A stretch of 64,000 nucleotides of DNA, taken from Cinnamomum chago. Lineage: Eukaryota > Streptophyta > Magnoliopsida > Laurales > Lauraceae. The stretch covers positions 79,968,501-80,032,500 of the forward strand of contig CP142452.1 in assembly GCA_038049695.1 (NCBI GenBank), given 5' to 3'. Shown here piece after piece: positions 47,916 to 60,185 of the stretch (the first letter of the stretch is position 1; each line of letters starts with the position of its first letter). The position numbers and the translations under genes were made by a program. The notes under the pieces were generated by a model. That model did not search any database and was not told the DNA's origin. It saw nothing but the letters and a program-made list of their open reading frames with translations.

Positions 47916-50340
47916 CTATTAAACAACAAGCTGCAAGTAATTTGAAAGATCATTCATAGAAGTCACTGAAAAGTTATAGTAAAAACTAGTAATAACCATC
48001 ACTGAGAAATTCAACTATCATATGCACTTTACTCGTCCAGCTGAGCCACACAGTTTTCGGTGGTGTGCACGTGTGTCACAGGGCAAAACAAACTCATAGT
48101 AATGCAAATAAACAAAACAAAACAGAGTTTTCCGTAATATTATAGTAATTCTCAACTGGCAAACAACTCATTTGAAGCATAGTAATGCTAATAAACAAAA
48201 ACAAAAAGAGAATTTTATAGGAAAAACCACCTTAGATGCAAACTACACCAAAAAGGCCCACTTTAGTGCAAGGGAAGCTAAGAGACACTTTTAGGTGTAG
48301 CCTGCATCTAATGTGATTTTTCTGGTAAAATCCTCAAACAACGACAAAAAAAAAAAAAAAAAAAAAAAACCTACAATAGAAGAGGCAGAACAGGAACATT
48401 TTTTTTTTATCGGTAGAACAAGAACATCTCTTTTGGTGATAATGAACAATCAATTTAGAAGCAAAAATAAACATAAAAAATACCATTAATAACGAAAAGT
48501 AAATTTTTAAAAAGAAAAAATGTGCAACCAATTTTAAATGATAAATGAAATATTACAATTAAAATAAGATTTATTTAAAGGAGAAACCTCTACCAAGCAC
48601 CAGTGCACCTGCGCAAACACCTAGTGGGGCCCACCTTATAATCCATCTTAGTGGGGACCATAAAACAAGGACCCCTCTAATAGTCACCGATCCCAAGTTT
48701 GGCACCTATCTGAATGGAATGGACTGTTGTATCGACTGTGCACTTATTTTAGGACAATAAAAACGTGTGGGCCGTTGATCAAGTGGTTGGGTTGAGCAGC
48801 CATCACCATACACAGGTGGGGCGGAGGGATTGAAATCCCATCCCCAAGTGGGCCCCACAAAGACCGTGCTCAATATTCATCAGAGTGTGCCCCACAAAGA
48901 TTGGTGCTCAATAATGAACAAAAAAGAAAAGCATAGCAAGTGTACAAAAAAAAGAAAAAAGTTTCCGCAATCTCTTGTTATGTAGGGCCACCAATGATAT
49001 CAATAGCCTGGATCACCATACAACAGGAACCAAATGTAAAGACCTCAAGAGATGGTGTTGATTTTGAATGTCGTTTAAGGATGATTGTCACCATCGAATT
49101 GTTGGATGATTTTGTGGGTCAACTACAATTTATAGGGAACCTTTCATATGCCACCACCCACTAATCATATTCATGTTAGTGACCCAGGTGCGCTCCTTAA
49201 TTTTGCGTTGCATGCTTCAGGCCTGGATTAGACTATTGGTCCTAAGTTTTTATTTTGAAGCCTGTAAGCCCAGCCCAGGCAATTTAACCCCACTAAGCTC
49301 TTATCTACTTAAACTAAAATAACTTCACTATAAAAAAAAATTACCAAATTTCAAAAGCTTGATGATCAAAAGCTCTGGAACTTTCTCTCTTAAATTACAA
49401 TTATGGGGTAAGGATTTTTTTTTTTTTTTATGACATAGGCTTCCCTGAGATCTCTGACCCAACATGACTAATCCCCCAGGTGGCAACTGCTAAACCTACA
49501 AACGCACACCAGACAAATCTAAATCGGTTTCAAACACAAAACTTGGGGAGCATTAACAATGCCACATGCAATGCAAGTCCAGGCCCAACATTAACAATTT
49601 TGGCTCAGGTTTGGCCCAGTAACTAGCTTAGCGAAGGAAGATGCAATGACTAAACACAACAATAAGAAGAATCTACAAGTGAGAAGAAAACAGCATAGAG
49701 ATAACAGACAAATATTGTCATCATTATGTAGAAAAGGGTGTTGTAGTTGGTAATCCGGTACTCCTATTGAGGTAGTTTATTTACTGCCTTATAATTATTG
49801 ATCTTTGTTTACTTCGAGGGAGAGCGTCACACCTGCTGCTTGGTCTCTCAAGCGGCTAATGTATTATAGGAATTGCCAATGCATTTGAGGAATGCATTAT
49901 ATTGTTATTAGCATTATTTCTTTTAATGGTAATTTACGAGTCTATGCGGTAGTCATTGGTGTATATGTTCACTGCCCGTCTTGTGTTTGGCCCAGCACAG
50001 TACCAAAGAAAGATAAAAGTGCTCAGAAAGTATGCCATCCATGAGCAATGAAGTTAGCTGGGTATTGTAAAAAAACAATCTTAACTGGGTGGTAGAGATG
50101 GTGGCTTCTGTTGGGTGTAAGGTTAATTCAATAAATGCTACAAAACTTCAATCCAAAAAAGGACTTCATTTCTATTTCACTAGTTCACAAGAGCAAACGG
50201 GGCATAGGGTCAACCTTCAAGTTTGCCAGGGCCAGGAGCTGGTTGAGTCCTTTTGCCAGGAAGAAAATTGCTTGCCACAAACAGTCCTCAGGGCCCAGTT
50301 TGGTATTTGAAAGGAAAGTTTCAAATTAGAGAAGCATCAC
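47916..50340. other. Intergenic DNA, no gene seen
   Basis: Holds A/T runs (48346-48369, 49409-49429) and GTGGGGCCCACC-type words near 48630. The 49404-49570 stretch reads on the minus strand like a SINE (B-box-like GTGTTTGAAACC, poly-A tail), but I could not define a TSD. The upstream exons expected for the M41-like gene were not found. Confidence 0.4.
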
Positions 50341-50612
50341 CCATTGTTTTGTGTTTGGCTCTCCATCATCAATTTACCATGCTATCATTGTGAGGGAGCA
50401 CCATTGATCATTGCCAATAAGGATTAATGGCCTCCTTGTTTGTCATAATCATTGTTTTCTCTTCACCAACCCCGCCCCGCCCCCCCCCCCCGTTTTGTTT
50501 TTGGCTCTCCATCATCAATTTACCATGCTATCAATGTGAGGGAGCACCATTGATCATTGCCAATAAGGATTAATGGCCTCCTTGTTTGTCATAATCATTG
50601 TTTTCTCTTCCT
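50341..50612 (+). repeat. Recent tandem duplication, 156-base period
   Basis: TTTGGCTCTCCATCATCAAT and about 95 following bases occur at 50355 and 50511 with only one or two differences. A GC-rich CCCCGCCCCGCCCCCC stretch lies at the junction (50469-50491). Confidence 0.9.
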
Positions 50613-50734
50613 CATAATAAAAGAGATGGACTGATGGAGGGCGCAGTTACAAGAATGCCCCTCCTAACTAGCCATTTTTTTACTGTTAGTGAGGGACAAT
50701 TTAGGTAATATAAAACTTCTATCAAAATTAACTT

Positions 50735-50930
50735 GGAGCGGGCCGGGCCGGGCCTGAATGGGCTGGGCATCCTTTGCCCAGTCCCAGTCCCATTTTGGCC
50801 GGACTTTAAAATTATTGACCAAGCCCAACCCACTGGGCTCAAAATTTTTTATAAAGCCCTGTATTTTCGGGCTTGGGACGGGCCGAGTCGGGCTTTCTAC
50901 CCGTTTCAACCCGTCCCATTGACAGGCCTA
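50735..50930. mobile_element. hAT-like terminal fragment
   Basis: Dense GGGCCGGGCC/GGCCCAG words ending in CCCGTCCCATTGACAGGCCT; its reverse complement AGGCCTGTCAATGGGACGGG resembles hAT ends such as that at 57034. The opposite end and TSD were not found. Confidence 0.4.
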
Positions 50931-51175
50931 CTCAAAACCCACTAAGCGTGCGCCATACTTATTAATGCTAAAAGTAGGCATTGTCAGCAGTCGCAATTTC
51001 CAATGGAGTGGAGTGGAGTGGAGGCTTTTTTTTTCTCTTTTTTTAGGTCAGTAACTGCAAATCATTGTTATGGACTGGTGTGGATTGGTGACGATAGATT
51101 TATGTATCCAAACAAATTTTTCATCATTATCCTAAGAAACAAACATACTTGGGATGATGCCAAAGACGCTCTCAG

Positions 51176-52257
51176 CTTCACTTCAATTTTAGAGGATTTT
51201 ACCAAAAAGAGTCGTGCTACCGGGACCGAATGGGGGACCGGGCCCGAGTTCGGTCCCCTATTCGGTCCACGTGGATTTCCCCAAAAAAAATTACTTTAGG
51301 TGACCAGTGGGCCTAAAATATCATTTTTAACTAACTTTGCACCAGATCAGTCATTCTACTTGAAAAAGTTTTTTTTTTAGCACTTTCAACTATCGTCTCT
51401 AACGACCTTAGTTTTATGATGTTAAGAGTCCCTAGGGACCCTGCTGTGTACACAAATTAGAACAAAATAGGTGTGTTTCCTCGTGTTTCATTGTCAACAA
51501 GTTTATTTTCCTTCACTATGTTTGTCCGCGCCCAGGCACCGACCCGGCCAGACGGGATAACCAACTACACCACGATACCTTTTGTGACATATTCTTTTCA
51601 TCTTAAAGTATTCATCAGAATTTGACCGACATTCTCAGCTTTCTTTCTCCGCTGCTGCAAAACAGAAAGAGCTGATGCAAAACAAAAACCAAAGTTAAAC
51701 CCTAAACCTCTGTAAAAGAGAAAGAACAAAAAAGAGAAGATGAAGAACTCTTTCCAACTATCCCCTCCAACAAACTCAATCAAAAAGGAATCCAAGAATA
51801 AGGACAACAACACCAGATCTCACACGTCCAAATCATCAACCTCTCCCACCAACAGCCGAGATTCTCCCGACAACTCTCCTGACAAAAAGAACAAGATCAA
51901 GAAGATGAAAATGATGTTGGAGGAGACCACAGTACGACGGCTGGGTCGGTGCCTGGGCGTAGATGAACGTGACGAAGGAAAATAAACTTGTTGACAATGA
52001 AACACGGGAAAACACGCCTATTTTATTCTAGTTTGTGTACACCGCAGGGTCTCTAGAGACCATTAACGTCATAAAACTAAAGTCGCTAGGGACACTAGTT
52101 GAAAGTGCTAGAAAAAACACATTTTCAAATATAATGACCGATCTGGTGCAAGGTTAGTTATAATGATCTTTTAGGCCCACTAGTCACCGAAAGTGTTTAT
52201 TTTTTTTTATAAAATCCTCTAAAATCTAAAATATTGTCATGATTTAGCAGTATGAAG
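51176..52257. mobile_element. Mutator-like element (MULE) with long TIRs; candidate Pack-MULE
   Basis: Seen: about 51196-51565 and the reverse complement of about 51935-52228 are matching inverted repeats sharing TTTTAGAGGATTTTA, GACCAGTGGGCCTAAAA/GACTAGTGGGCCTAAAA, GCACCAGATC.GTCATT, GGGACCCTGC/AGAGACCCTGC, CGTGTTTCATTGTCAACAAG and CGCCCAGGCACCGACCC. A tentative 9-10-base TSD is CGCTCTCAG (51167-51175) against CGCTCTTTAG (52258-52267). Known: TIRs of several hundred bases with about 9-base TSDs are the MULE hallmark. There is no transposase. The 370-base centre holds a small open frame (51740-51985), which suggests captured host DNA. The left TIR carries an extra GC-rich hairpin (51208-51283) missing from the right TIR. 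Confidence 0.75.
51740..51985 (+). CDS. Small open frame between MULE TIRs (81 codons, unrecognised)
   Basis: The peptide is Ser/Asn/Lys-rich and disordered in appearance: MKNSFQLSPPTNSIKKESKN, STSPTNSRDSPDNSPDKKNK, then KMKMMLEETTVRRLGRCLGV. The last 15 or so codons run into the right TIR. A leader-like sequence (AAACCCTAAACC, GAGAAAGAAC) precedes the ATG. I do not recognise the family. It looks like the N-terminal disordered part of a host nuclear protein captured by the MULE, but this is inference; there is no direct evidence of expression. Confidence 0.3.
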   Translation: MKNSFQLSPPTNSIKKESKNKDNNTRSHTSKSSTSPTNSRDSPDNSPDKKNKIKKMKMMLEETTVRRLGRCLGVDERDEGK

Positions 52258-52267
52258 CGCTCTTTAG

Positions 52268-53879
52268 CCCATTTTATGAGGAGAAAATGATGAGTGTGGA
52301 GTCCTCCAATGGGTGGAGGATGCAGACTTTATTCCTTTACTGCTAATTAGTAATGAGTAAATAATTAATCAAAGAATAAAGAAAAAAACTAGAAATCTAA
52401 TAGTTGGCTATAAATTATATTTAAAAAAGTTATAGCCACATAATGTAAGAAAGAAATGAATTCAACTAAGAATCAAAAACTATAAAAAGAAGAAAAGGCT
52501 GTTAATTTGAATGGGAGCTATTTTTCCAATCTAGAAACCTTTTGAATAGTTTACCCAAGTCAGACAATGAGGTATAATACTTTTAAGGGATTTTTACGAC
52601 AAAAGGCCTCAAATATTCATAGACCTCGAAATTGGCCCTCAAATACAAGTATTTGCCCAAATCAATTCTCTCCTGCATCGGTCCCTTTTTTTTAGACTAA
52701 ATTATCCTTCACTTGTTTTTTCACGAGTTTGAAAGTAATATATTAAGCTCACGTTAGACCCATGCAGCGATTAGGGTTGTACCTACAGTCTCTCAGCATA
52801 ATTCTTATGAGAGTGCGACTATGACTCCTAATATTAAATTGGCCCTACAGTGCGTATAAATTTAATGTGTGGTCCTATAGACACATCAAGATTGCATAAT
52901 CTTTCTTGATTATCAATATGAAGTGGGTCCTACAAATGTCATACTTGAAGGGCTTTCATTATGATTGTCAATATTAGGTGGGTCTCATACTACCAAAATT
53001 AGCCGATCCCATACTGATTACCAAGATTAAATTATGTGATTACAATTATCAATTTACCATTATTAAATGGGTCTAACTATTTGATAGCTCCCCTAGTGTT
53101 AATATGACTACCAACATCAAATGGGTCCCACAGTGTCATTAAATTTAAACCGCCAGTTAAGACCTACTGATTGGATGAAAGAAATGGGCATAGTGAGATG
53201 AAAAAAACCTAAGTGCCCAGTGTTAGAGCGCGGGCCGGGGGGGTGGGGGGGGGGGGGGGGCGCCGAAATGCTAAATTTTAAAATAATTATATATCTGGAG
53301 TGTCTGCGGAGCGCTTATACAACATAGTGCTTGTGGGCTTGTAAACAATTAACTAATATGCACAAATATATCTTATCCATATATTCAAGTATAAAATATA
53401 GAGAACAAAATTAACTTTATATTTTGATCACATAAAATAGACAATAATTAATATGTCAAAAGAAGATTCTTCATTCAAAAAATAAATATCAAGCTTTCAG
53501 AACAAGAAATGCACAAAAAACCAAAATTCTGCACAATTTGCTAAAAGTTTCTTCATTCAAAAAATAAACATCAACCTTTCAGAAAAAGAAATGTACAAAA
53601 AACCAACCTCACCTCACCAAAAGGCTTTAAGCATTTTTTCAATTGAGTTTGTGGTTTCAATAGGGAGGCAAACGACTGACATGTTGTACACAGAAATGGC
53701 GGCAGCTACCGACTTAATCATGGTGTTTCTTTCCGCTTGAGATAGCAAGGGAATTTGGCAAGAGGAAATACTACTTTAATTTAATTTTATTGGTAAGAGA
53801 CTCAATACTTAAGTGCCTCTTTTTACTGAAAAATAAGGAGTTTGGAAGGTATTTTTCATCATTGTCTATAATTCTCATA
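52268..53879. other. Intergenic DNA with a poly-G tract
   Basis: 53231-53262 is CGGGCCGGGGGGGT followed by 16 G and CGCC. Repeated AAATGGGTCCCA-like words occur at 52850-53130, from an unidentified dispersed repeat. Two related 60-base stretches (AAAAATAAA.ATCAA.CTTTCAGAA) lie at about 53475 and 53560. No gene. Confidence 0.45.
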
Positions 53880-54815
53880 CCAAGGATTGCGGAAATACAT
53901 TTGCATCTCTTGCGACAAGCTCCCTTGCTAAAATTAGTGGTAGATTTGTGGAAATTAATAAGTTGGCTTGAGAAATCACAGTAGTCTTTCTGGGAATTTT
54001 TAATTTCTCTAGCCTCTGTAAGACTAGCATTAGAAAAAAAATGGAGTTATCGTGCCCGCAGAGAAGAGTCAAGGAGCACCTGTGTCCACTTTAAGCCCTT
54101 GAATGATGCCCATCTTTTCAGCATTCTTGAGCATGCATGACAAGACTATGGCCCTCAAAATAAAAAGGCAAGGGAAAAGGGTCTCCTTGTCTCAGCCCTC
54201 AGCGGGTCATCTCAGTTAAAACATAAATCACCTGAGTTAGCAGAAAGTCACTACTATTTTACAGGGAGTCCTCTTTATGTTCACCTTGTTGAACATGCTC
54301 ACAGGGTTAGAATTGGATTAGCAACTCATTATATAGATTAAAGGTGGGCTGCATATTAATGTGGACATATGAATGTAACCATCCATTTTAAAGGGCCCAA
54401 AGTTCTTTGTTTAGATAAATGACCATGATCAACCCATTGTGTTGATGTTATTCGTATATCTTGTTCATATTAAAAGCTTGCATTCCCAATTCTAACTCCC
54501 TGATTGGGATGGATAAAATCGAGCCCTACCAAAGAATTGTTGAATCTTCTTCCTTTATGTCAAAATAGCTGAAGGTGAAGGTGACCTCATGTGCCAAGAT
54601 TAGGATAACTAAATCTGTAATTTCCAGGACCAGCGGTGGCAATGGGCCAGGTGGTGCGCTTTGGATAACTTGTATATGTCACCTGAGATCCAATCCACAT
54701 ATTTAGAGGCTTGAAAATGTTGACCCGTATCTAACCTGCAGATTAATGCTTAATTTAGCCTTGGGTTTTGGGTTTGGTTGGCTGGCCAATCATGTTGCAA
54801 ATAGTGGTGTTGGGT
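53880..54815 (+). repeat. Duplicated segment, copy 2a (LINE reverse-transcriptase part)
   Basis: Matches 5322-6258 in the same orientation, including the antisense LINE RT region (about 54070-54260) and the GGTGGGCTGCATATTAATGT and CAGCGGTGGCAATGGGCCAG landmarks. Homology stops at AATAGTGGTGTTG, and 6.9 kb of other DNA separates it from copy 2b. Confidence 0.88.
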
Positions 54816-55997
54816 CCAATTTAGGTCAGGTTGAAAGGCGAAATAGACAGAATGGATGCAACCCAATCTGAACTCATTTAAAGCCCAAATCTTCCATGTC
54901 AAATCTCAAACTCTGATTTTTGGTAGCTAGTAAAACTTAAAATCCTTTTCCCAGAAAAATAAAAATGGGTTGGCAAGTTGGGTGGGTCACGGGTGATGAA
55001 AGATCATCTCAAGTCAACAGTGCAGTACCTGTAACTTTCGAAGAAGTTCACAGAGAACAGTGTAGTAGCCTCAAGTCAACTCTCAAGTCATAATAAGGTG
55101 CCTGGGTAGGGTACCGGCTTATGCCCACTAGTGTCAAGTCTTTTTTTAATCGGTCTTCACCTGCTGCCCATCTCATGCCCACGAGTACCAAGTCTTTTTT
55201 TAATGGGTCCTCTTCACCTGCTGCCCATCTAATGGCCACTAGTGCCAAGTCTTTTTTTAATGGGTCTTCACCTGCGGCCCATCTAATGGCCACTAGTGCC
55301 AAGTCTTTTTTTCCTTTTTTTGCGGAAATAGGAAATTATATTAGAAAGGGACTAGGATACAAAAGACCTTGCCCATACATTTGATAACAGGAGAGGACCC
55401 AGCCTTCCAAAAAACACTAAACTAGTGCCAAGTCTGTTTTTTCTGGGTCTTCATCTTATACCAATCAGAGCCTAAGCTTTTTAATTGCGTATCAATTCGG
55501 TTTCCACCTGCTGGCTGCTGCCCATCCCAGGTTTTTCTTTATTGAATCTTCCAAGTCTTTTTCTATTGGGTCACCATCTTGCCCAGCTGTTGCCCTAATT
55601 TTTTAAATGGGCCTTCCATTTGTCAAGGCACGGCAACATTCAATGTCGGTCTTCCATTGGACTTTTCTATTGGGTCACCATCTAGCCCAGCTGTTGCCCG
55701 AATTTTTTAATTGGGTCTTCCATTTGTCCAGCCACGGCAACATTCAATGTCGGTCTATTATTATTTATTTATTTATTATTTGATAAATACTCATGCACCT
55801 ACCCTCATGCATGGAAGTCTTTCTTTGCATGGGTGTTCACCTACCACCCATCAGTGCCAAATCTATTTTATTGGATTCTTCTACAAAAACCAAGACTTTT
55901 TTTAAAGCATTTCTCGGTCCTTTTCCGTGGAGATGGGTATCAAGACAAAACCAATTTTTGAATGTAGGAGAAAAAGGAGGAGGAGAGAGAACTCTAA
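54816..55997. repeat. Intergenic DNA with two minisatellite blocks
   Basis: At 55110-55310 a 53-58-base unit (CACTAGTGCCAAGTCTTTTT then AATGGGTCTTCACCTGCTGC) is repeated about four times. At 55555-55760 a unit of about 118 bases (CTATTGGGTCACCATCT, CCCAGCTGTTGCCC, CGGCAACATTCAATGTCGGT) is present twice. Words are shared between blocks, so the second may derive from the first. Confidence 0.8.
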
Positions 55998-56750
55998 GTG
56001 ATTTTCAAAAAAGGGTAAAAAGAATTTAATATTTTAAAAACGTACGAAAGTTTGTAATACTTTTTTCACTCAAGTCCAATCTGGCAATCCATACCCACTG
56101 CCGGTAATTTTGTATAAACAAAAACTCAACCAGACAAAAGTGCCCCTAGTGAGTAGTAAGTAGGTAAAATGGAAATTTTCAAAACAATCCTAAATTTTTT
56201 AGGTGGACACTCTAATTATTAACCTAATCAATAGTTAATTTCAGTTTTCACATCACGATCAATCCAATATTTGGACACTCTAATTATTAAGGTAGATTTC
56301 AGTGCACGTGTTTTATAATTGATTTGGAACAAGCAAAAATGATCTTCTAGTTGGTCCAACATTTTGGAGAAGGAAAGAAATCAAATGGATTTTTTTCATT
56401 TTGAAAAAAAAAAAAAAAACTGTCAATAGTGGATGGAGATCTCCGAACAACACCTAATTGAAAGAAGTCTTGAAAACTTTCATACCTTTTTGAAATATTC
56501 AATTCCTTGGTCCTTTTTTGAAAATCACCTAAAAAGGTTAGGACTATTTTAAAATTTTTATTTTTACCTACTTACTACTCACTAAGGGCACTTTTATCCT
56601 TTTGAGTTTTTGTTTATACAAAGTTGACAGCGGTGGGCATAGATTGCCGGATTGGACCTGATTGAAATAAATCTTGAAAATCTTTATACGTTTTTGAAAT
56701 ATTGAATTCTTTTGACCTTTTTTGGAAAATCACCCAAAAGTTAACGACCG
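55998..56750. repeat. Large inverted repeat (foldback-like), arms about 220 bases
   Basis: The left arm (about 55998-56215) and the reverse complement of the right arm (about 56510-56745) share GTGATTTTC.AAAAAAGG.., AA.TCAATAT.T.AAAAACGTA, TCCAATC.GGCAATC.AT.CCCAC, TTGTATAAACAAAAACTCAA and GTGAGTAGTAAGTAGGTAAAA. The right arm is itself partly duplicated (TTTTTGAAATATT.AATTC at 56495 and 56690). No TSD was found. This is a MULE-like or foldback remnant. Confidence 0.75.
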
Positions 56751-57033
56751 TTTTAAAATTTCCCAAAAAAAAAAAAAAAAAACATAAAACTGACTGAGTT
56801 AGGGTGATCTTCTTTCCTTCCTCTTCTCTTTCTCTATTTTGCGCTTCTTTTGTTCATGCTGTTTGCCCGTCGTTAGCAGGGAAACCTTTCTGCTAGTGTT
56901 TGTGACTTTTGCTGTGAGTTTCAATTTCATACTATGATCATAATCTCTGGATCATGAATAGTTGGACCAAATCCCAGATGTTCATTTTGGTGGTTTCAAT
57001 TAATGGTTGTCTCACCTATCCATGGATATAGGT

Positions 57034-58129
57034 AGAGATGTCAAATGGGCTGGGCCGGCCACCAGTCAACGGGCCGTGGCCCGGCACGGCCCGCAAGGCA
57101 CTGCCCGTGACACGGGTCGTGCTGGGCCGATGAGGCTGGGCCCATTGGCCAGGCCCGCCTGGCACATGGGCTACCCTCTGCCAAGATGGGCCCGCCAGGC
57201 ACGGCCCGCTAGGTTGTGCTGTGCCGGCCCGTGAAAATTAATGACCGCACCTATCTTACATTCCAAGAAAATGGAATTAAAGATGGACTCGTTGACAAAA
57301 GCAATGACCCAATGGTGGTACTCCTATTTTCTGTAATCCATGGATTCCTTGGAAGTACTTTGGATTCATGAAAAAGTAGCCATACATGGGCTCCACTAGC
57401 GTGCACTAGGCCCAATACCAATCTGTTTTTTGTTCATGATAAGTAACCTCAGCGGCTCAGCCTATGATTTGTTTGCGCAAAGGCCCAACTAGAACGCAAG
57501 TGCGGCTCGACATATTCAACTTAAATCAGTTCAATATTTTTCTGTTGTATTGGGCATGGGCCTAACTTTGACAGCTATGGGTTCATTTGAGCACTGTTGG
57601 CCATAAATCTTCAACTAGGACCAGAGAGCATATTGCTCTTACTCCGGCTATGTAGGACTTGCTAGGGCCCAACTTTGATCAGCCTAACCCATTCACAGTA
57701 GGTCTAATCGGTTGATCAACAACATTGTGCACCTCATTCCGGTCTCTTACAACTGCTCATGTGGTGAGTTGAGTAAAGATAATTTGGGGTTATTGTTTTG
57801 AGTGCAATAAAATATCGACTTGGGCTCTTGCCCCTAATGGAATACTGTATTTAGCTTATGCTTCGGAACTCAGGTTTGGGCTAATTCATATGCAGTTAGC
57901 TCAATGCTAGTGCTAGTCCCAAACGTAACTTTACCGCCCAACTACCAGCACCCTAACAAGCTGATGGACTAATTGTTATTTCTAAAAAAAGGAAAAAAAA
58001 AAAAAAAAACAGGCCCGCTGGCCCTCTAGCCCGCGTGGCCCGGCCTGCTCCAGCCCTCCCCATGGCGGGCCGTGCCGTGCCAGGTATTTCCCTGGCAGGC
58101 CGTCAGGCCCGGCCCGTTTGACATCTCTA
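57034..58129. mobile_element. Non-autonomous hAT element with 8-base TSD
   Basis: Left end AGAGATGTCAAATGGGC; right end (reverse complement) TAGAGATGTCAAACGGGC. Flanks are ATATAGGT (57026-57033) and GTATAGGT (58130-58137). Subterminal DNA is packed with GGCCCGGC words on both sides (57050-57235, 58010-58125). The 1096-base interior is AT-richer and shows no transposase. Confidence 0.85.
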
Positions 58130-58137
58130 GTATAGGT

Positions 58138-59030
58138 AGCTTGCTGAAGTGGGTCCCACACTAGAAGGGTGGAACAGTAACTGTGGTCCTACTTGTTGGA
58201 CTGATCATTTCTCTTGATAGGATCAGCCAGTTATAGAGTTGTGCAAATGGGTTGGATAGCTGAACTCTGCTCAAGGTCTGCCTCATTTGGGCTTAATACA
58301 TCCAACTTGGATTCAGCCATCAGGCCCTGGATCTAGACATAAATTCAGCCCACCAGCAGAATCTTAGGCCCACTTTTGATTAATCATTTGTGCACTGAGG
58401 TAATTTGTTAGGGCCTTAGGTAAGGATAAACGTAGGCTGGGCACATTAGCAATAGGGCCAGAGCATCAGGCTTGAATGCAGGCCTCTAACTTTAAAAGTC
58501 AGCAAGTAGCTAACCCAGGGGGCTCCTGGTCCGTGTTCAACCATTCCCACTCATTTTGTTTCTCGCTACGGTCTTCCTGTTGGATAGACAATCAATTCAT
58601 TTCATCGCCTGAGAAGGGCTGGGATCCATCGAACCCAAGCCAGAGCCCTCGGGTGAGGGAATGAGACCTTGGGTGAGATAAATGGCTTTCGGATGAAAAA
58701 AGGTCTGGAGTTGGGCAGCCAAGTGAGAACTGTCATACCATTCTCCACATAGTTTGAACCCTCAGAGCAGAGTGAAACAGCTTTGATGGAGAAGACCCTC
58801 CTTCAATCTTAGGGAATGAATCAATAGAGATGGCCCTCCTTCAGTCTTTCATCACAACATGTGTTCCCCAATTTAAAGCATTAAATTTATTTCTAATTCT
58901 ACTGTTTCTAGGTACATGCTTATCTTGCCTTGGTGGGTGCCTAATTACACTCATATTGTCTTCACACTTGTATTGTTTCGAAGCACATTTTTGACTGAGG
59001 ATGATGAATCCATTTGCTCATAATTGTTGC
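58138..59030. other. Intergenic DNA with a SINE fragment
   Basis: 58612-58735 (minus) shares GGTATGACAGTTCTCAC, CTCACCCAAGGTC and CCCTCACCCGAGGGC with the SINE at 11328-11511, but lacks its B-box segment. No gene. Confidence 0.5.
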
Positions 59031-59038
59031 GATCTACT

Positions 59039-59917
59039 CAGTGGCGGACCCAGGATTTTGACTTGGGGGGGGCTTAAGATAGTCACTTGAAAAGGCCAAT
59101 TGCTATTTCTTAGCTTTAACTTTCGCAAAAGAGAAAATGTTTTGCATTTACAAACCTTTACATGTTAGCCAAAGTTAGAACCTTCATATATCAACAAAGA
59201 GAATATTCGGGCCGGGGTCTCTCCAAAACGGATTTTCTTATTTTAAAAAAGGATCTCAACCGCAAAAACCACTTTGAAAGCAAAATTCAACAGCCACTTT
59301 TTTCTTGATAGGAATTAGGAACAAACTCACATAAAAAATCAAGCCCATTGCCATTGGGCCCATTCCACATCATCATCTTCATCAAAATATAACAACGTCA
59401 TAATCACCATTTAAAGCCTACGTGAGGTTTTATTAACATATGAAATAATGGGAACAAAAATAAAAGTATAAAAACTTGAAGTGGGAAAAGGTGACACCCT
59501 TCTGTCCTAGTGCTGACCACCATAGGTAGCATCACTCCACTAGTTTGGAGAGCTCCAATGGCATGCCTGTTTGGATCAAGGAATCACAAACCAACATGCT
59601 CTAAGGAAAAACAAACATTATTTTTCAAGAGAACAAACATCTTTTCATTGTCTTCTTTTACCTAATGAGAGAGAGAGAGTAAGATAGATATGAGTACCTG
59701 CCCTGCCGCCTGCCGGAGTGAGGGATGGCTTCATGTCGATGTCAGTAGCCACTAGCCAGGGGTTTACTGTTTAGGTTAAAGTGGAAAGGGAAGGGAACGT
59801 GGGGGGACTGGGGACTTAGGGTATTTTTAAGTGGGGGCTGGGCTTAAGGGCCCTTAGGGCCCTTATGGGCTTTGTCCCAATTTGGAGGGGGCTTCAATGT
59901 ATGTGCGTCCGCCAATG
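59039..59917. mobile_element. Non-autonomous hAT element, CAGTGGCGGA family, member 1
   Basis: Left end CAGTGGCGGACCCAGGATTT; right end (reverse complement) CATTGGCGGACGCACATACA. An exact 8-base TSD, GATCTACT, lies at 59031-59038 and 59918-59925. A G-run (GGGGGGGG, about 59066) lies close to the left terminus and a shorter one (GGAGGGGGC) near the right. No coding region was seen. Confidence 0.88.
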
Positions 59918-60185
59918 GATCTACTCACTTGATTTGAAAGCCTATATTGCAAGTTTTGTGTTGCTTTTCTGATAAATAATTGCTCACAATATGCTTTTTA
60001 TTGTTTAAACTTTTACAAAATGCATGCGGAGATCCAAGAACTAACGGTTGATTGTCAAGGGCTAGGGTAATCTAGTTGGGCTGATTGTTTGGTTCTCCCT
60101 TGTCCAAACGAGACATTTCTATCTACCATCCTCCCATTGACAAACATTCATCTTAGTAGGTCCCATGCGCAGGACCTCATATAAC

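Noticed and set aside
48776-48860. SINE-like A- and B-box words (GATCAAGTGGTTGGG, GGATTGAAATCC)
   Set aside because: No tail or TSD could be defined and the B box is a poor match.
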